This document shows positions 9,462 to 19,623 of a stretch of 64,000 bases of DNA, piece by piece (position 1 is the stretch's first letter; the number at the start of each line of letters is the position of its first letter). Source of the DNA: Bacteroidaceae bacterium (GTDB lineage: Bacteria; Bacteroidota; Bacteroidia; Bacteroidales; Bacteroidaceae); contig JAFYRW010000042.1 in the NCBI GenBank assembly GCA_017546785.1, positions 124,001-188,000 on the forward strand, in the 5' to 3' direction. A program made the position numbers and the translations under genes. The notes under the pieces are model-generated. The model was not told the DNA's origin. It saw nothing but the letters and a program-made list of their open reading frames with translations, and made no database searches.

Positions 9462-11972
9462 ATGATTTATCCGCAAAATTTTGAGAGGAAGATAGAATTC
9501 GACATTATACGCACAATGCTCAAGGAACGATGCTTGTGTGAAATGGGACGTGAGCGCGTCGATGAGATGTCGTTCCTTACCGACTTTAATGCAATTGGTA
9601 TGCGTCTGAGCGAGACAGAGGAGTTTGTGCGTATATTGCAATTGGAGCAGAATTTCCCTAACGACTTTTTCTTTGACGTCCGCGAGCCTCTGCAAAGGAT
9701 TCGTATCCCCGGAATGTATATGGGCGAGGAGGAGCTCTTCTCGTTGCGTCGTTCGCTCGACACAATAGGACGCATCCTGTCGCTTCTGCGTAGGACAAAC
9801 AGCGACACTGCCGAGGAGGAAAAGTCTTTGTATCCCAATTTGCGCGCCCTTGCAGGCGATATTGAGGCCTTCCCGTCGATAATACGCGGAATAGATGCCA
9901 TTGTCGATAAATTCGGGCACGTCAAGGATAGCGCTTCGCCTACTCTTGCAAGGATAAGAAGCGAGCTTGTGCGAACCTCCAATGGAATCTCGCGTACGCT
10001 GAACAATATTCTGCACAGGGCACAGGCCGACGGCCTTGTCGAGAAAGATGCCTCGCCGACATTGCGCGACGGTCGTCTGGTAATACCAGTAGCGCCTGCG
10101 CTTAAGCGTAAGATGGGCGGTATTGTACACGATGAGTCGGCCAGCGGAAAAACTGTATACATTGAGCCTGCCGAAGTTGTTGAGGCCAACAACCGCATAC
10201 GCGAGCTTGAGGCCGAGGAGAAACGCGAGATAATAGCCATACTTACAGCCTTTTCCGATGAGCTGCGTCCCAATGTGCCGCAGTTGCTGCAGGCATACGA
10301 TTTTCTCGGTGAAATGGACTTTATCCGCGCAAAGGCAACGCTCGCCCAACTTGTTGGAGGCATAAAGCCCTCATTGAGCAAGCACCCCATTATCGATTGG
10401 GGAGCTGCCTGCCATCCGTTGCTCGAACTATCACTCATAAGACACGGACGAAAAATGTCGCGTCTCGATATTCAATTGGACAGCGAAAGACGAATATTGC
10501 TTATCTCGGGCCCTAATGCCGGAGGAAAATCAGTATGTCTAAAGACTGCTGGACTATTGCAATATATGCTTCAGTGTGGAATGCTTATCCCTGTCCACGA
10601 ACGTAGCCGCGCCGGAATATTCAAGAGTATGTTTATTGATATTGGAGACGAGCAAAGCATTGAGGATGACCTTAGTACCTATTCGAGTCATCTGCTGAAT
10701 ATGAAGCATACACTGCGCAATTGCGATGGCGCGTCGCTGATACTTATCGATGAGTTTGGTAGCGGAACAGAGCCTCTCATCGGTGCCGCCATTGCCGAGG
10801 CCATACTCAAGCGTTTCAACGAGCGTAAGGCCTACGGAATAATAACAACCCACTATCAGAATCTAAAGCATTTTGCCGATTCTACTCCCGGCATTGTAAA
10901 CGGTGCGATGCTATACGACCGCTCCGAAATGCGCCCTCTGTTTATGTTGCAGATAGGTAATCCCGGAAGCTCGTTTGCTGTAGAGATTGCTCGCAAGATA
11001 GGCCTTCCCGAAGAGATAATAAAAGACGCCTCAAATATTGTGGGTAGCGACTATATACAATCCGATAAATATCTGCAGGATATTGTGCGCGACAAACGCT
11101 ATTGGGAGACCAAGCGCAAGAACGTGCATCAAAAGGAAAAAGCTCTCGATGAAATGCTCGAAAAAGTGCAGGAGAGCACCGATGAACTGCGTAAGTCGCG
11201 TAAACAGATTCTGCGCGAGGCACAAGGCGAGGCCGACAGATTGTTGAAGGAAGCTAACGCAAAGATTGAGAATACTATACGCACTATTGTCGAGGCAAAG
11301 GCCGAGAAAGAAAAGACACGCAAGGCTCGTCAGGAACTCAGTGATTTTAGTCGTCAGGTAGAGGAGCTTGCCAAACGCGAGCAGCAGATGCGTGCCGACA
11401 GAGAAATGGCAAAGATTCTGGCACGTCAGGAGCGTAAAAAGAACGGTAAAAAGGGCGTTTCTGTACAGCCCGGCACTGTTCCGCAACAGGCCGTGGAGCC
11501 CGCAAAGCCTCAGTTTGAGGTAGGCGCGTATGTGCGTATATCGGGACAACAGGCCGTAGGAGAAATACTATCGCTGAACAAGAACAATGCCGTAGTACGC
11601 TTCGGAGCCATAAAATCCACCGTATCCATCGAACGTCTGCGCCCCAGCGACGCACCCAAAGAGGAGGTTCGCAAAGTATCGTTCCTCACAAGTGAGACAC
11701 AAGAGAATCTGCACCATAAACGATTGAATTTCAAGGAAGATATTGACGTGCGCGGAATGCGTGGTGAAGAGGCTCTGCAGGCTGTTACATATTTCCTCGA
11801 CGACGCAACAGTGTGTGGCGCCAATCGTCTGCGAGTGCTTCACGGCACAGGCAACGGAATATTGCGTACGCTCATTCGTCAATATTTGAGTACACTGCCC
11901 TATGTGCGTTCTTTTGCCGATGAACACGTACAATTCGGTGGTGCCGGAATAACAGTCATTGAACTGGAATAA
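9462..11972 (+). CDS. mutS2: Endonuclease MutS2
   Basis: An 836-residue MutS2, a MutS-type ATPase that lacks the mismatch-recognition domain. In other bacteria it suppresses recombination or rescues collided ribosomes. The lever/clamp helical region spans about 1-320, and Walker A GPNAGGKS is at 350-357. Walker B and signature lie in ILIDEFGSGTEP. A long charged coiled coil (about 515-660, rich in Lys/Glu) follows. After a KOW-like beta segment (about 680-725), a C-terminal Smr nuclease domain begins near 755, with DVRGMRGEEA and the motif LHGTGNGILR. Length and order match the family. The gene is monocistronic, and its stop is 2 bp from the stop of the convergent DoxX gene. Confidence 0.96.
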   Translation: MIYPQNFERKIEFDIIRTMLKERCLCEMGRERVDEMSFLTDFNAIGMRLSETEEFVRILQLEQNFPNDFFFDVREPLQRIRIPGMYMGEEELFSLRRSLDTIGRILSLLRRTNSDTAEEEKSLYPNLRALAGDIEAFPSIIRGIDAIVDKFGHVKDSASPTLARIRSELVRTSNGISRTLNNILHRAQADGLVEKDASPTLRDGRLVIPVAPALKRKMGGIVHDESASGKTVYIEPAEVVEANNRIRELEAEEKREIIAILTAFSDELRPNVPQLLQAYDFLGEMDFIRAKATLAQLVGGIKPSLSKHPIIDWGAACHPLLELSLIRHGRKMSRLDIQLDSERRILLISGPNAGGKSVCLKTAGLLQYMLQCGMLIPVHERSRAGIFKSMFIDIGDEQSIEDDLSTYSSHLLNMKHTLRNCDGASLILIDEFGSGTEPLIGAAIAEAILKRFNERKAYGIITTHYQNLKHFADSTPGIVNGAMLYDRSEMRPLFMLQIGNPGSSFAVEIARKIGLPEEIIKDASNIVGSDYIQSDKYLQDIVRDKRYWETKRKNVHQKEKALDEMLEKVQESTDELRKSRKQILREAQGEADRLLKEANAKIENTIRTIVEAKAEKEKTRKARQELSDFSRQVEELAKREQQMRADREMAKILARQERKKNGKKGVSVQPGTVPQQAVEPAKPQFEVGAYVRISGQQAVGEILSLNKNNAVVRFGAIKSTVSIERLRPSDAPKEEVRKVSFLTSETQENLHHKRLNFKEDIDVRGMRGEEALQAVTYFLDDATVCGANRLRVLHGTGNGILRTLIRQYLSTLPYVRSFADEHVQFGGAGITVIELE

Positions 11973-11974
11973 AA

Positions 11975-12442
11975 CTATTCAACAAGAATCTCACGCTCCC
12001 TTTTGTGGGATATGCTGTGCCTGTAAATAGCAGCATCTACCGAGAAATTTCCAGGGCCGGTAATATACATTATTACAAAAATAGTAAGGTATATTATTGC
12101 AAGCTCTCTTGTTGCAAGAGGGTCGCCCGAGTGTATCACAAAAACAGCCATAAGCATAGCAAAAATCATAGGAATCATCAGCAGACGATACATAAAGCCC
12201 ACGATAAAGGCAATGGAGCATATAACCTCGGCAAAGAGAATAAGCAAAAGGGAAATAGTGCTTCCTACGCCCAAAGGGTCGGGGAACGAAAGGGCTAAAC
12301 TCTCGAATGCCACCCATTTATAAAGTCCGTGACTCAAGAATGTCAATCCAAAAATGAATCGTGCGGCAAGTAACAGCGACGAATTTACAATGGAGACATC
12401 CTCTGTAGGGAATAAGAATTTAGTAAAGCGCTTGTTGTCCAT
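11975..12442 (-). CDS. DoxX-family membrane protein
   Basis: A 155-residue integral membrane protein of the DoxX family. Four hydrophobic helices are visible (about 20-40, 55-85, 90-110, 115-135), with the typical opening ARFIFGLTFLSHGLYKW. Roles proposed for the family include a link to quinone or thiol redox systems, but the function here is unknown. The ATG at 12442 is chosen because it follows an AAAAGAGA purine tract; the frame extends 24 bp upstream only to a TTG. The gene is convergent with mutS2 with a 2-bp gap, so transcripts from both sides must overlap or rely on other termination. Confidence 0.85.
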   Translation of the reverse strand: MDNKRFTKFLFPTEDVSIVNSSLLLAARFIFGLTFLSHGLYKWVAFESLALSFPDPLGVGSTISLLLILFAEVICSIAFIVGFMYRLLMIPMIFAMLMAVFVIHSGDPLATRELAIIYLTIFVIMYITGPGNFSVDAAIYRHSISHKREREILVE

Positions 12443-12525
12443 AATCTCTTTTTTTGAATATAACAAACGCTCTTTTCATTTGTTTGTGAGCGGTGGGTTT
12501 TATGGAATAAATTGCTTGGATAATA

Positions 12526-12560
12526 AATATGGTAAGCGCGAAAAACGCGCTTACCATATT
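12526..12560 (-). terminator. Terminator after the BspA-like gene
   Basis: A perfect 15-bp stem (AATATGGTAAGCGCG at 12526-12540 and its complement at 12546-12560) with an AAAAA loop. It starts 17 bp beyond the stop of the BspA-like gene. The minus-strand tail is T/A-rich (TTTATTA). Confidence 0.8.
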
Positions 12561-12577
12561 TTATTTGAGGAATATTC

Positions 12578-15500
12578 TTAAAGTTTTCTTACTATCTCTG
12601 GGTGGTTGCCTGCGCATATTATATATACACCCGCCGGTAGATTATTTATGTACACAATCTCCTTTTCTGATGATGCGATAATCTCTTGTATCATAATACC
12701 ATCGATGCTGTAAATTCGGATATCCTTTTCGCAAATATTTCCTTCTATTACAATGTAACCATAATAAGGATTGTAGTTTATTTTTACTGCCGACTGATGC
12801 GCATTGTCAATATTGTTATATGAATCAGTTGTGAAATATCCTTCCGATTCCGATATTACGATGCTGTTATTATATGTACCTTTAAGCTCATAGTAATATG
12901 TTGTTCCCGAGAGTAAATTCTCAATGGTGTATGAGACAGCTTTATTAGCGCGAGTCTCTATAACCTCTCCATTCTCGTCAAAGAAGATGGTCTCTATTAT
13001 ATTCTGTTTGTCAGCATCTGAATATATTGTAAGAGTGTATCTGTCTACACCATCTTCAATTTCCCACGTAAAATCTATTTTAGTTGCAGCGGGAGCTATC
13101 TTGATGCTGTTTTCATTGGCTACGGGGGCAAACAACGCGAGAATGTTGCGATTCTCTTCAACCTTGAATTCATAAGTATCGCTTAGGCATATCTCAGCAT
13201 TGTCTTCTACCCACGCAACAAACTTATAACCTTTGTTGGCTACGGCTCTGATAGAAGCGGTATCTCCCTTCTTGTATTCGGTAATTCCTAAAATAATGCC
13301 AGCTTTTTGAATATTTGAAGAAACGGAGATTGTGATAGGTTCTTCGGCCTGTATGTAGAAAAAGTCCTTCCAGCCATTGCTTCGTGAATATAGGTCGGTT
13401 GAATTATGAGGAACGTGCAGAATACAGGTTGCTGTTCGTACTCCCATAAATGAATTGTCGAAACAAGCGGCAGGCGATGCTCCGTTACAGTAAATATGCT
13501 CTAATCCTGCACAGCCGTACAGTGCTTTTTCGCCAACCATATAAATAGAAGCGGGCAGTGTAACCTCTTTAAGGGTTGATATACCGTATAATGCTCCATA
13601 ACTTAATTCTGTCGCTCCGTCGGTTATTGTAATCTTCTCGAGCTTCGGCGAAACATAGTATGTCCTTGAATTGTCGTTGTTGTAATATTGTGTAACAGCA
13701 CGCATCTTGCTGTTGCTTGATGTGCTGAAAATGCTGCCGAGTACTCCATTCTCATTGGTTGCTGTGCCTATTTCGCCACAACCGATGAAAGGTAAAATAA
13801 GCTCGGCAATGTCGGCCTTGTCTTTTAACAGATTGGAACTGATATTTTTAGCATTGCTTATGTCCAATTTCTTAAGTTTGTCGTAATTGCCGACAATATC
13901 GGTTGTTATATTGCTGATATTAGGAATTATAAGAGTTTCAATGCCTGAACAATCCTTAAGATTGGAGAGGAATGTGTCTCCCCAAATTGTAATCGATTTT
14001 ATGTTGTTAGAGGGTATAAAATTCTTGCCGATATATTTTACATTCTTGCCAAATACAAATGCCTCCAATGAATCACAATCGATAAAGGGACTATAGCTGT
14101 AATCGAAATTGTTTGTAATACACCATTCAACCTTCTTTAGATTTTTGCAGTTGCTGAATGCTCTAAGGGCTACAGAGTCTATTGTCTCAGGCAAAAAGAG
14201 TTCTTCTATCTTTGTGTTGTAGAACGAAGAGTTGCCTATAGTGCGTAATGTGCTTGGGAATGTTATGTTTTTTACTCCACTGTTATAAAATGCTCTCTCA
14301 TCAATCTCGGTTAATCCTTCATTCAGCTTTACATTAACGAGGTTGTTACAACCGTTAAAGGCATTTCTCTCTATTTTTGTCACACCTTTAGGAATATTTA
14401 TGCTCTCTATCGCAGTGCTTCCTAAAACAGCAACAGGCATAACAGTTATATCCTCGGGTAAAGTAATCTTTTTTAAGGCTGTACAACTGTTAAACGCTCC
14501 CGTTCCCAATTCCTTTACACTGCTTGGAACAACAATCTCTGTTATTAAATACATATTTGCGAATGCATATTCGCCAATTTTGGTTACACTGTTAGGAATC
14601 TCTATTTTGTCAATTCCTGAACATCTGATGAATGCCTCATTGCCAATCTCTTTTACTTTCTTAGGAATTACAATAGATGTAATTTTTTCAAGCTCTTCAC
14701 ATATATAAGATGGAATATATTCTACATTTTCTCCAAAAACAAAACTCTCTACACTGTCAGGGAATGGTGCTCCCGATAATGTTCCTGTGCAGTTAATGGC
14801 ATTCCATTTAACCGATGTGATAGATGACATGCTGAATGCCTGTTTATCGAGAAATGTCAAAGCTTCGGGGATCACAATTTCTGTGAGTCCTGTGCAGGCG
14901 TAGAAGGCCTGTTCGCCAATAGACTTTGTTGTTGAGGGTAATTGTACATTTGTCAATGAGCGGCAGTGGGAGAAAGCTCTCGTTCCAATAGTCTCTAACC
15001 CCTCGTGGAATTTTGTATCAAGGGTGTCGCAACCGGCAAAAGCTTCATAGCCAATCTCTTTCAACCCTTTGGGTAGGTCGGCCTTAACAAGTGAGCCGCA
15101 ATTGTAGAAGGCTCTTTCGCCAATTTTTGTTACAGATTCGGGTATTTTAACCTCGGTGACATTGGATAGGCGGTAGCATACCGACGGAATGCTCTTTACC
15201 TTGTCTCCAAATGTAACAGTTGTTATTTTTTCATTGAAGTCACTGCCATAAAGATACCCATCTATTGTGCAGTCAATGGCGTTCCACGTGATTTTGAAAA
15301 GATTGTCGCAATATTCAAAAACTCTATCGCCCATAAGTGTTACGCCTTCGGGAATTGTAATCTCGGAAATTCCTTTACAACCCATAAATACTCTGGCACC
15401 AATGCTTTTAAGAGATTCGGGTAGCTTTATTGATGTGAGAGCAGTCATATAGCAACATAAGCCTGCCGGTATATGTTCTACTTTGTTACCGAATGTTACA

Positions 15501-16975
15501 GAGGTTGTAAATTGGTTGCCGTGGTCTCCGAATGGGAAGTTTGTTTCACTGCAGTTAATAGCATTCCATTCCAGCGAATTTATGGCATCAACCGGTGACG
15601 TTCCGAATATTTCTATCGATTCGGGAACTACAAGGGTGTCAATAGCTTTGTAACCAAAAGCATTATTTGCTACATATTTTACTCCGTCAGGAATTATTGT
15701 TTTTCCTTTTTCATTTGGAATACAAAATAATAGTGATAACATATCTTTTGTGAGTATCATATTATTTTGTGCTTTGTATTTGAGGTTGTTCTCGTTAATC
15801 TGAATACTCTTTAAGTCTGTTGAATTGAATGCATTATCACCAATAGAGTCAATAGAGGCAGGAATATAGATAGATTCAATATTTTTACAATTGTTGAATG
15901 CATAAGGTGCTATTCCTGTAACTTTAAATGTAAAGTTGTTATATTCAAAAGATTCAGGAATAATAATATCTCCCGAATAGTTGTTGTCGTTCCATTGATT
16001 AACTCCTTGGTATGTTACGTAGGCTTCTGAATTTGTCTCGGTTACTAAGTAAGTAATGCCGTCTACAACAATCTTGCTTCCTTTTACAATTGTTCCTAAT
16101 GCATAGAATTCAGAGAAATTCTTCCATATATTGGCTTTTTTGTAATTGTCGAGGCTGTTGTCCGGAACAAATATCTTGGCTTTATATTCGCTGAATGTGT
16201 TTTCTGTAATAGTGGGGGGATTTACAGCGTTTATATGAATTTCGCTGAGATTACTGCAAGCGTAAAATGCTCGGCCTGAAATGTTATTTACATTAGCAGG
16301 TATTGTTATCGATGTCAATTTGTTACATCCTTCAAATGCGTACTCAGTTATTGTGGTCACACTCTCGGGGATAGTGTAGCTGCCTTGTTTCATTCCGCTG
16401 CAAATTATCAATTTGCTCATATCTTTAGTGAATAATACTCCATCTACAGTGGTGTAGTATCCGTTGTCGCCATCAACGATAAATTCTTCTATCTTTTGGG
16501 CGTATGTTATAATCTTCGTATCTATTGAACTTACATTTTTGGGAATCTCTAATCTTTTTAATTTATCGCAATTATAAAAAGCTGCCTGACCAATAGTCTC
16601 CAATGATTGAGGAAGCGTAATGGACTCTAGTCCATCACACATCGAAAAAGCACTATAATTGATGTATTTCAATCCTTCGGGCAGTACAATAGACTTTAAT
16701 CCTTCGCAGGAATAAAAGGCATCTTTCCCGATTCCGATTACAGTATATGTTTTTCCTCCATATGTTACTGTTCCTGGAATAATAATATCTCCGGTGTATT
16801 CATTATCGTATGCTGAGAATGAAGAGCCTCGGTAGCTGACTTCTACGTTGTTGTCACTGAGCGTGGTGTAATATATTCCATTAACAGCTAAATTGTGAGC
16901 TATCGTTGTAATGGACAGCGTAAGCATAAAAGCTGTCAAGAATAATGAGCGGAACAATTGTTGCAATAAGTTCAT
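12578..16975 (-). CDS. BspA-like leucine-rich-repeat surface protein
   Basis: A 1465-residue secreted protein. A signal peptide covers about 1-27. Most of the chain (about 50-1180) is LRR_5 repeats of the Treponema/Tannerella BspA type: units of about 23 residues such as ITSIVIPKKVKEIGNEAF and blocks with IPESVTKIGERAFYNC. Longer WNAINC-containing spacers recur at least five times, which suggests duplication of larger blocks. Then come an InlB-like GYKFVAWVEDN module (about 1195-1260), a fibronectin III-like module (about 1290-1385), and a tail ending LPAGVYIICAGNHPEIVRKL that resembles a type IX sorting domain. BspA proteins bind host matrix and other bacteria; that role here is inferred. 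The gene stands alone with its own promoter and terminator. Confidence 0.9.
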   Translation of the reverse strand: MNLLQQLFRSLFLTAFMLTLSITTIAHNLAVNGIYYTTLSDNNVEVSYRGSSFSAYDNEYTGDIIIPGTVTYGGKTYTVIGIGKDAFYSCEGLKSIVLPEGLKYINYSAFSMCDGLESITLPQSLETIGQAAFYNCDKLKRLEIPKNVSSIDTKIITYAQKIEEFIVDGDNGYYTTVDGVLFTKDMSKLIICSGMKQGSYTIPESVTTITEYAFEGCNKLTSITIPANVNNISGRAFYACSNLSEIHINAVNPPTITENTFSEYKAKIFVPDNSLDNYKKANIWKNFSEFYALGTIVKGSKIVVDGITYLVTETNSEAYVTYQGVNQWNDNNYSGDIIIPESFEYNNFTFKVTGIAPYAFNNCKNIESIYIPASIDSIGDNAFNSTDLKSIQINENNLKYKAQNNMILTKDMLSLLFCIPNEKGKTIIPDGVKYVANNAFGYKAIDTLVVPESIEIFGTSPVDAINSLEWNAINCSETNFPFGDHGNQFTTSVTFGNKVEHIPAGLCCYMTALTSIKLPESLKSIGARVFMGCKGISEITIPEGVTLMGDRVFEYCDNLFKITWNAIDCTIDGYLYGSDFNEKITTVTFGDKVKSIPSVCYRLSNVTEVKIPESVTKIGERAFYNCGSLVKADLPKGLKEIGYEAFAGCDTLDTKFHEGLETIGTRAFSHCRSLTNVQLPSTTKSIGEQAFYACTGLTEIVIPEALTFLDKQAFSMSSITSVKWNAINCTGTLSGAPFPDSVESFVFGENVEYIPSYICEELEKITSIVIPKKVKEIGNEAFIRCSGIDKIEIPNSVTKIGEYAFANMYLITEIVVPSSVKELGTGAFNSCTALKKITLPEDITVMPVAVLGSTAIESINIPKGVTKIERNAFNGCNNLVNVKLNEGLTEIDERAFYNSGVKNITFPSTLRTIGNSSFYNTKIEELFLPETIDSVALRAFSNCKNLKKVEWCITNNFDYSYSPFIDCDSLEAFVFGKNVKYIGKNFIPSNNIKSITIWGDTFLSNLKDCSGIETLIIPNISNITTDIVGNYDKLKKLDISNAKNISSNLLKDKADIAELILPFIGCGEIGTATNENGVLGSIFSTSSNSKMRAVTQYYNNDNSRTYYVSPKLEKITITDGATELSYGALYGISTLKEVTLPASIYMVGEKALYGCAGLEHIYCNGASPAACFDNSFMGVRTATCILHVPHNSTDLYSRSNGWKDFFYIQAEEPITISVSSNIQKAGIILGITEYKKGDTASIRAVANKGYKFVAWVEDNAEICLSDTYEFKVEENRNILALFAPVANENSIKIAPAATKIDFTWEIEDGVDRYTLTIYSDADKQNIIETIFFDENGEVIETRANKAVSYTIENLLSGTTYYYELKGTYNNSIVISESEGYFTTDSYNNIDNAHQSAVKINYNPYYGYIVIEGNICEKDIRIYSIDGIMIQEIIASSEKEIVYINNLPAGVYIICAGNHPEIVRKL

Positions 16976-17021
16976 ACCTTAAAGAGTTTTAATTGATGAT
17001 AGTAGAATGATTTATACTGAA

Positions 17022-17054
17022 CAAAGGTAATAAAACTGTTTTTAAATATGCAAA
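17022..17054 (-). promoter_or_regulatory. Promoter of the BspA-like gene
   Basis: On the minus strand TACCTTTG (17022-17029) is the -7 box, and TTTG (17051-17054) lies 21 bp upstream as the -33 box, a good Bacteroidota match. The leader is about 40 bases. The remaining intergenic bases up to the terminator at 17168 show nothing else. Confidence 0.8.
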
Positions 17055-17167
17055 AAAAGTAAAATTTATTGCATCTAATCGTCTCATTTTTAGCTGGTTT
17101 ATCTGTTTGTTCGAATCTCTTGTGCTGATTTTGTGGCGTTTTATTCGTCTGTTGCTCATTTGAAATA

Positions 17168-17193
17168 AAAAATGCCCACTAATTAGTGAGCAT
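17168..17193 (-). terminator. Terminator after the SIMPL gene
   Basis: On the minus strand AAATGC-T-CACTA pairs with TAGTG-G-GCATTT around a short loop, followed by TTTTTATT. One internal mismatch is present. It sits 23 bp after the SIMPL stop. Confidence 0.7.
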
Positions 17194-17215
17194 TTAATTG
17201 TTTATCCTATCGTAA

Positions 17216-17929
17216 CTATTTTAATTCGAATTTTACATCAACGTTTACGTTGTAGGTTATTTTTGCTATCGATATTTGTGCAGCGCTGTTCGGTTGTTGT
17301 TGCGCCGACTCCTCTAAAGTGATAAGGTCGTTGCGCGCCTTATACAATCGTGGCTGGGGACTATTCTGCGAGAACCAGGAACTTATTGTTATTGCTTTGC
17401 CAATCTCTTGTCCCACTGCGCCGGCCAGCGATGCAGCCTCCTCTTGTGCTTTCTTCATTGCTTGAATGCCGAGTTCTTTTCTTATTGAGTCTTCCTTGGT
17501 GTATTTGGTCTCTATAAGCTGAATGTTGGAAATTTGCTCCTCTTCGAGGCTGTAAATGACATTCTGCATAATGGCTGCGTCGTTGAGTTTCAGTATGTAT
17601 GTCGCTTGACTCTGAGGGGTGGGCTTGCGGCTGAATGTCTTGTAGCTTACGTTGCTGCCCATAAAATTGAGCGACAGGCACTCGTCGATATTTATCTTGT
17701 TTGTCTTTAATATCGATAGCATTGCCTGCTGCTTCTCCTGAAGCGTTGCTTTTCCCTTGTAGTCGCTCTCCTTTATTGTTATAGAGATATAAATTTCGTC
17801 GGGTGTTACCTGTTGCTCGGCCGACGACTGCATATTTATATAGGGTGTCTGTAGGCTCTGTGCCGGCACTATCGTTGCTGTCGTGAGCGCTATTGTTGCT
17901 ACGATGGCTTTTAGATTCAATGCTTTCAT
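17216..17929 (-). CDS. Periplasmic SIMPL-domain protein
   Basis: A 237-residue exported protein with a signal peptide (1-23, ending VPAQS) and one SIMPL/DUF541 domain. The typical start of the domain is seen in ISITIKESDYKGKATLQEKQ. The helix AMKKAQEEAASLAGAVGQEIGKA (about 150-175) is the most conserved stretch of the family. SIMPL proteins are linked to stress protection (E. coli YggE), but a biochemical role is not known. It stands alone, divergent from the porin gene. A second SIMPL protein of different sequence occurs at 39697. Confidence 0.87.
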   Translation of the reverse strand: MKALNLKAIVATIALTTATIVPAQSLQTPYINMQSSAEQQVTPDEIYISITIKESDYKGKATLQEKQQAMLSILKTNKINIDECLSLNFMGSNVSYKTFSRKPTPQSQATYILKLNDAAIMQNVIYSLEEEQISNIQLIETKYTKEDSIRKELGIQAMKKAQEEAASLAGAVGQEIGKAITISSWFSQNSPQPRLYKARNDLITLEESAQQQPNSAAQISIAKITYNVNVDVKFELK

Positions 17930-18134
17930 TTTGTGTGAATTTTGGTTACTGTTGCTATAGTAACGATGAAATTCCTGTGTAAATTATCTTTTCTCTCCTC
18001 TTTTATATTATTTTAACTAATATCCTGCCGTGTCTCTTTGCGAGTGTTCTCTCCTGCGCTCCGCAGCTGCTTTATTAGAACTTTTGCGTTGCAGCCGTTG
18101 TTCTATTCGGTGTAACTTAAAATTATGCGTGTTT

Positions 18135-19409
18135 ATGAGAAAAGTATCTATTTTGTTGTTTGCTCTCCTTATGCTTTCGGGAGGACAAACGGTCTTTGCG
18201 CAACGTTGGTCCAAGAGTACAGATGCTCCAATCAATGTCTACAGTTTCACCGAGACGGTGAATACTGCTCCTGAGCTTGTTCAGATATTCTATAATACTC
18301 AGGGCGAGTATTTCCGTGATCCTCGTGCTCCGCGTTTCATTCTTACCGACCGCGAGGGAAAATGGGGATTGGGCATTGGCGGCTATGTGATGGCTCGTGC
18401 GGAGTATGATTTTGCCGGTGTTACCAACGATGTTGATTTCCTGCCGTCGGCCATACAGCGTCGAAGCGGTCCGAATAATCAGATTCAGATGGATATTACA
18501 ACCTCTACGGTGTTCCTTAAATTGGCTGGACGTAGCCGTCTCTTTGGCGATTTTATTGTTTATACCTCGGGTGATTGGCGCGGAGCGGGCAATACCTTCC
18601 ATCTGCTGAATGCCTATATGAGCAATAAATATGTAACCTTCGGATATACTACGGGTACTTTTATGGACCCTGCGGCCTATCCAGCAACGGTGGATTATGG
18701 CGGCCCTTGCGGTATGACTTTCTATCGTACCACCCAATTGGCTGTGCGCTATGCGTTCGATTGGGGATTGTCTATGGGTGTTGCGCTGGAGGCACCCAAT
18801 GTTAATGCCGACGAGAATGAATTTGTCTCTATCGGCTCGCAGGAACTGCCCGATATTCCTGTCTTTATAAAATATCAATTCTACAAGAACACTCATTTGC
18901 GATTGGCGGCTATTATGCGCGACATTACCTATCGCGACCTTGTGAACAATAACAACAAGCATCAGGTAGCGTGGGGAGCGCAGGCGAGCGCACTCGTTAC
19001 GATGGGTAATTTTCAGGTGAGCGGACAGTATACAATAGGCGAGGGCATTGGAACGCTCATCAACGACGTGTCGAATCTTGGAATAGACCTTGTGCCTACT
19101 CCTGGTGTCGCAGGCTCTATGATGCGTCCGCTTACCGATGCGTGGTTCGCCAGCGTGCACTATAATATAAATCCTATGATGTTCGTGTCGGCAACCTACA
19201 GCCAGACAAATATTCATTCGTGCAACAATATAGGCTCGTCGGCGCCATCGATGTACAAGCGCGGACAGTATCTTGCAGCCAATATGTTTGTGAATGCAAG
19301 CAATAATCTGCAGCTTGGTGTGGAGTATCTACACGGTTGGCGCATCGATTTTAACGAAAAGATATATAATTCCAACCGCGTGAATATTGCTGCGCGATAC
19401 AATTTCTGA
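18135..19409 (+). CDS. DcaP-like outer membrane porin
   Basis: An outer membrane beta-barrel protein of 424 residues. A signal peptide MRKVSILLFALLMLSG...FAQ precedes a short spacer and then alternating amphipathic strands. Strands such as GIGGYVMARAEYDF, FLKLAGRS and LGVEYLHGWRIDFN end with Phe, as expected for BAM insertion (final residues AARYNF). The sequence resembles the DcaP family of trimeric porins, but without the N-terminal coiled coil. The frame is open 105 bp further upstream, but ATG 18135 is chosen because it opens the signal peptide. The solute is unknown. The next gene on the strand is a PiT phosphate transporter, separated by a terminator, so phosphate or another anion is a weak suggestion. 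Confidence 0.8.
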   Translation: MRKVSILLFALLMLSGGQTVFAQRWSKSTDAPINVYSFTETVNTAPELVQIFYNTQGEYFRDPRAPRFILTDREGKWGLGIGGYVMARAEYDFAGVTNDVDFLPSAIQRRSGPNNQIQMDITTSTVFLKLAGRSRLFGDFIVYTSGDWRGAGNTFHLLNAYMSNKYVTFGYTTGTFMDPAAYPATVDYGGPCGMTFYRTTQLAVRYAFDWGLSMGVALEAPNVNADENEFVSIGSQELPDIPVFIKYQFYKNTHLRLAAIMRDITYRDLVNNNNKHQVAWGAQASALVTMGNFQVSGQYTIGEGIGTLINDVSNLGIDLVPTPGVAGSMMRPLTDAWFASVHYNINPMMFVSATYSQTNIHSCNNIGSSAPSMYKRGQYLAANMFVNASNNLQLGVEYLHGWRIDFNEKIYNSNRVNIAARYNF

Positions 19410-19450
19410 ATGGTGTAAAAGTACTTGAAACATAGAGTTTTTTATATGCT

Positions 19451-19500
19451 ACAATTCCGTGATTATCCTTATGGGTATTTGCGGAATTGTCGTTTTTTTT
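19451..19500 (+). terminator. Terminator after the porin
   Basis: ACAATTCCG (19451-19459) pairs with CGGAATTGT (19482-19490) around a partly paired 22-base loop, followed by eight T from 19493. It separates the porin from the PiT gene. Confidence 0.8.
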
Positions 19501-19511
19501 ATTGCTCAAAA

Positions 19512-19542
19512 TTTGTTATTGCTCTTTTTTTTTATATTTTTG
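19512..19542 (+). promoter_or_regulatory. Promoter of the PiT gene
   Basis: TTTG at 19512-19515, 19 bp, then TATTTTTG at 19535-19542. This is a near-ideal Bacteroidota promoter and gives a leader of about 75 bases. Confidence 0.8.
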
Positions 19543-19623
19543 CCCTGCGAATTATAATGCGGGAGTTCGTTTTTTTTGCTCTTCCTGTTGTGGTTCGAAC
19601 ACAAAATAACTAATTAAACTTCT

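Noticed and set aside
9444-10438. Long minus-strand frames opposite mutS2
   Set aside because: Two overlapping frames both shadow a clear MutS2 coding region and show no motif.
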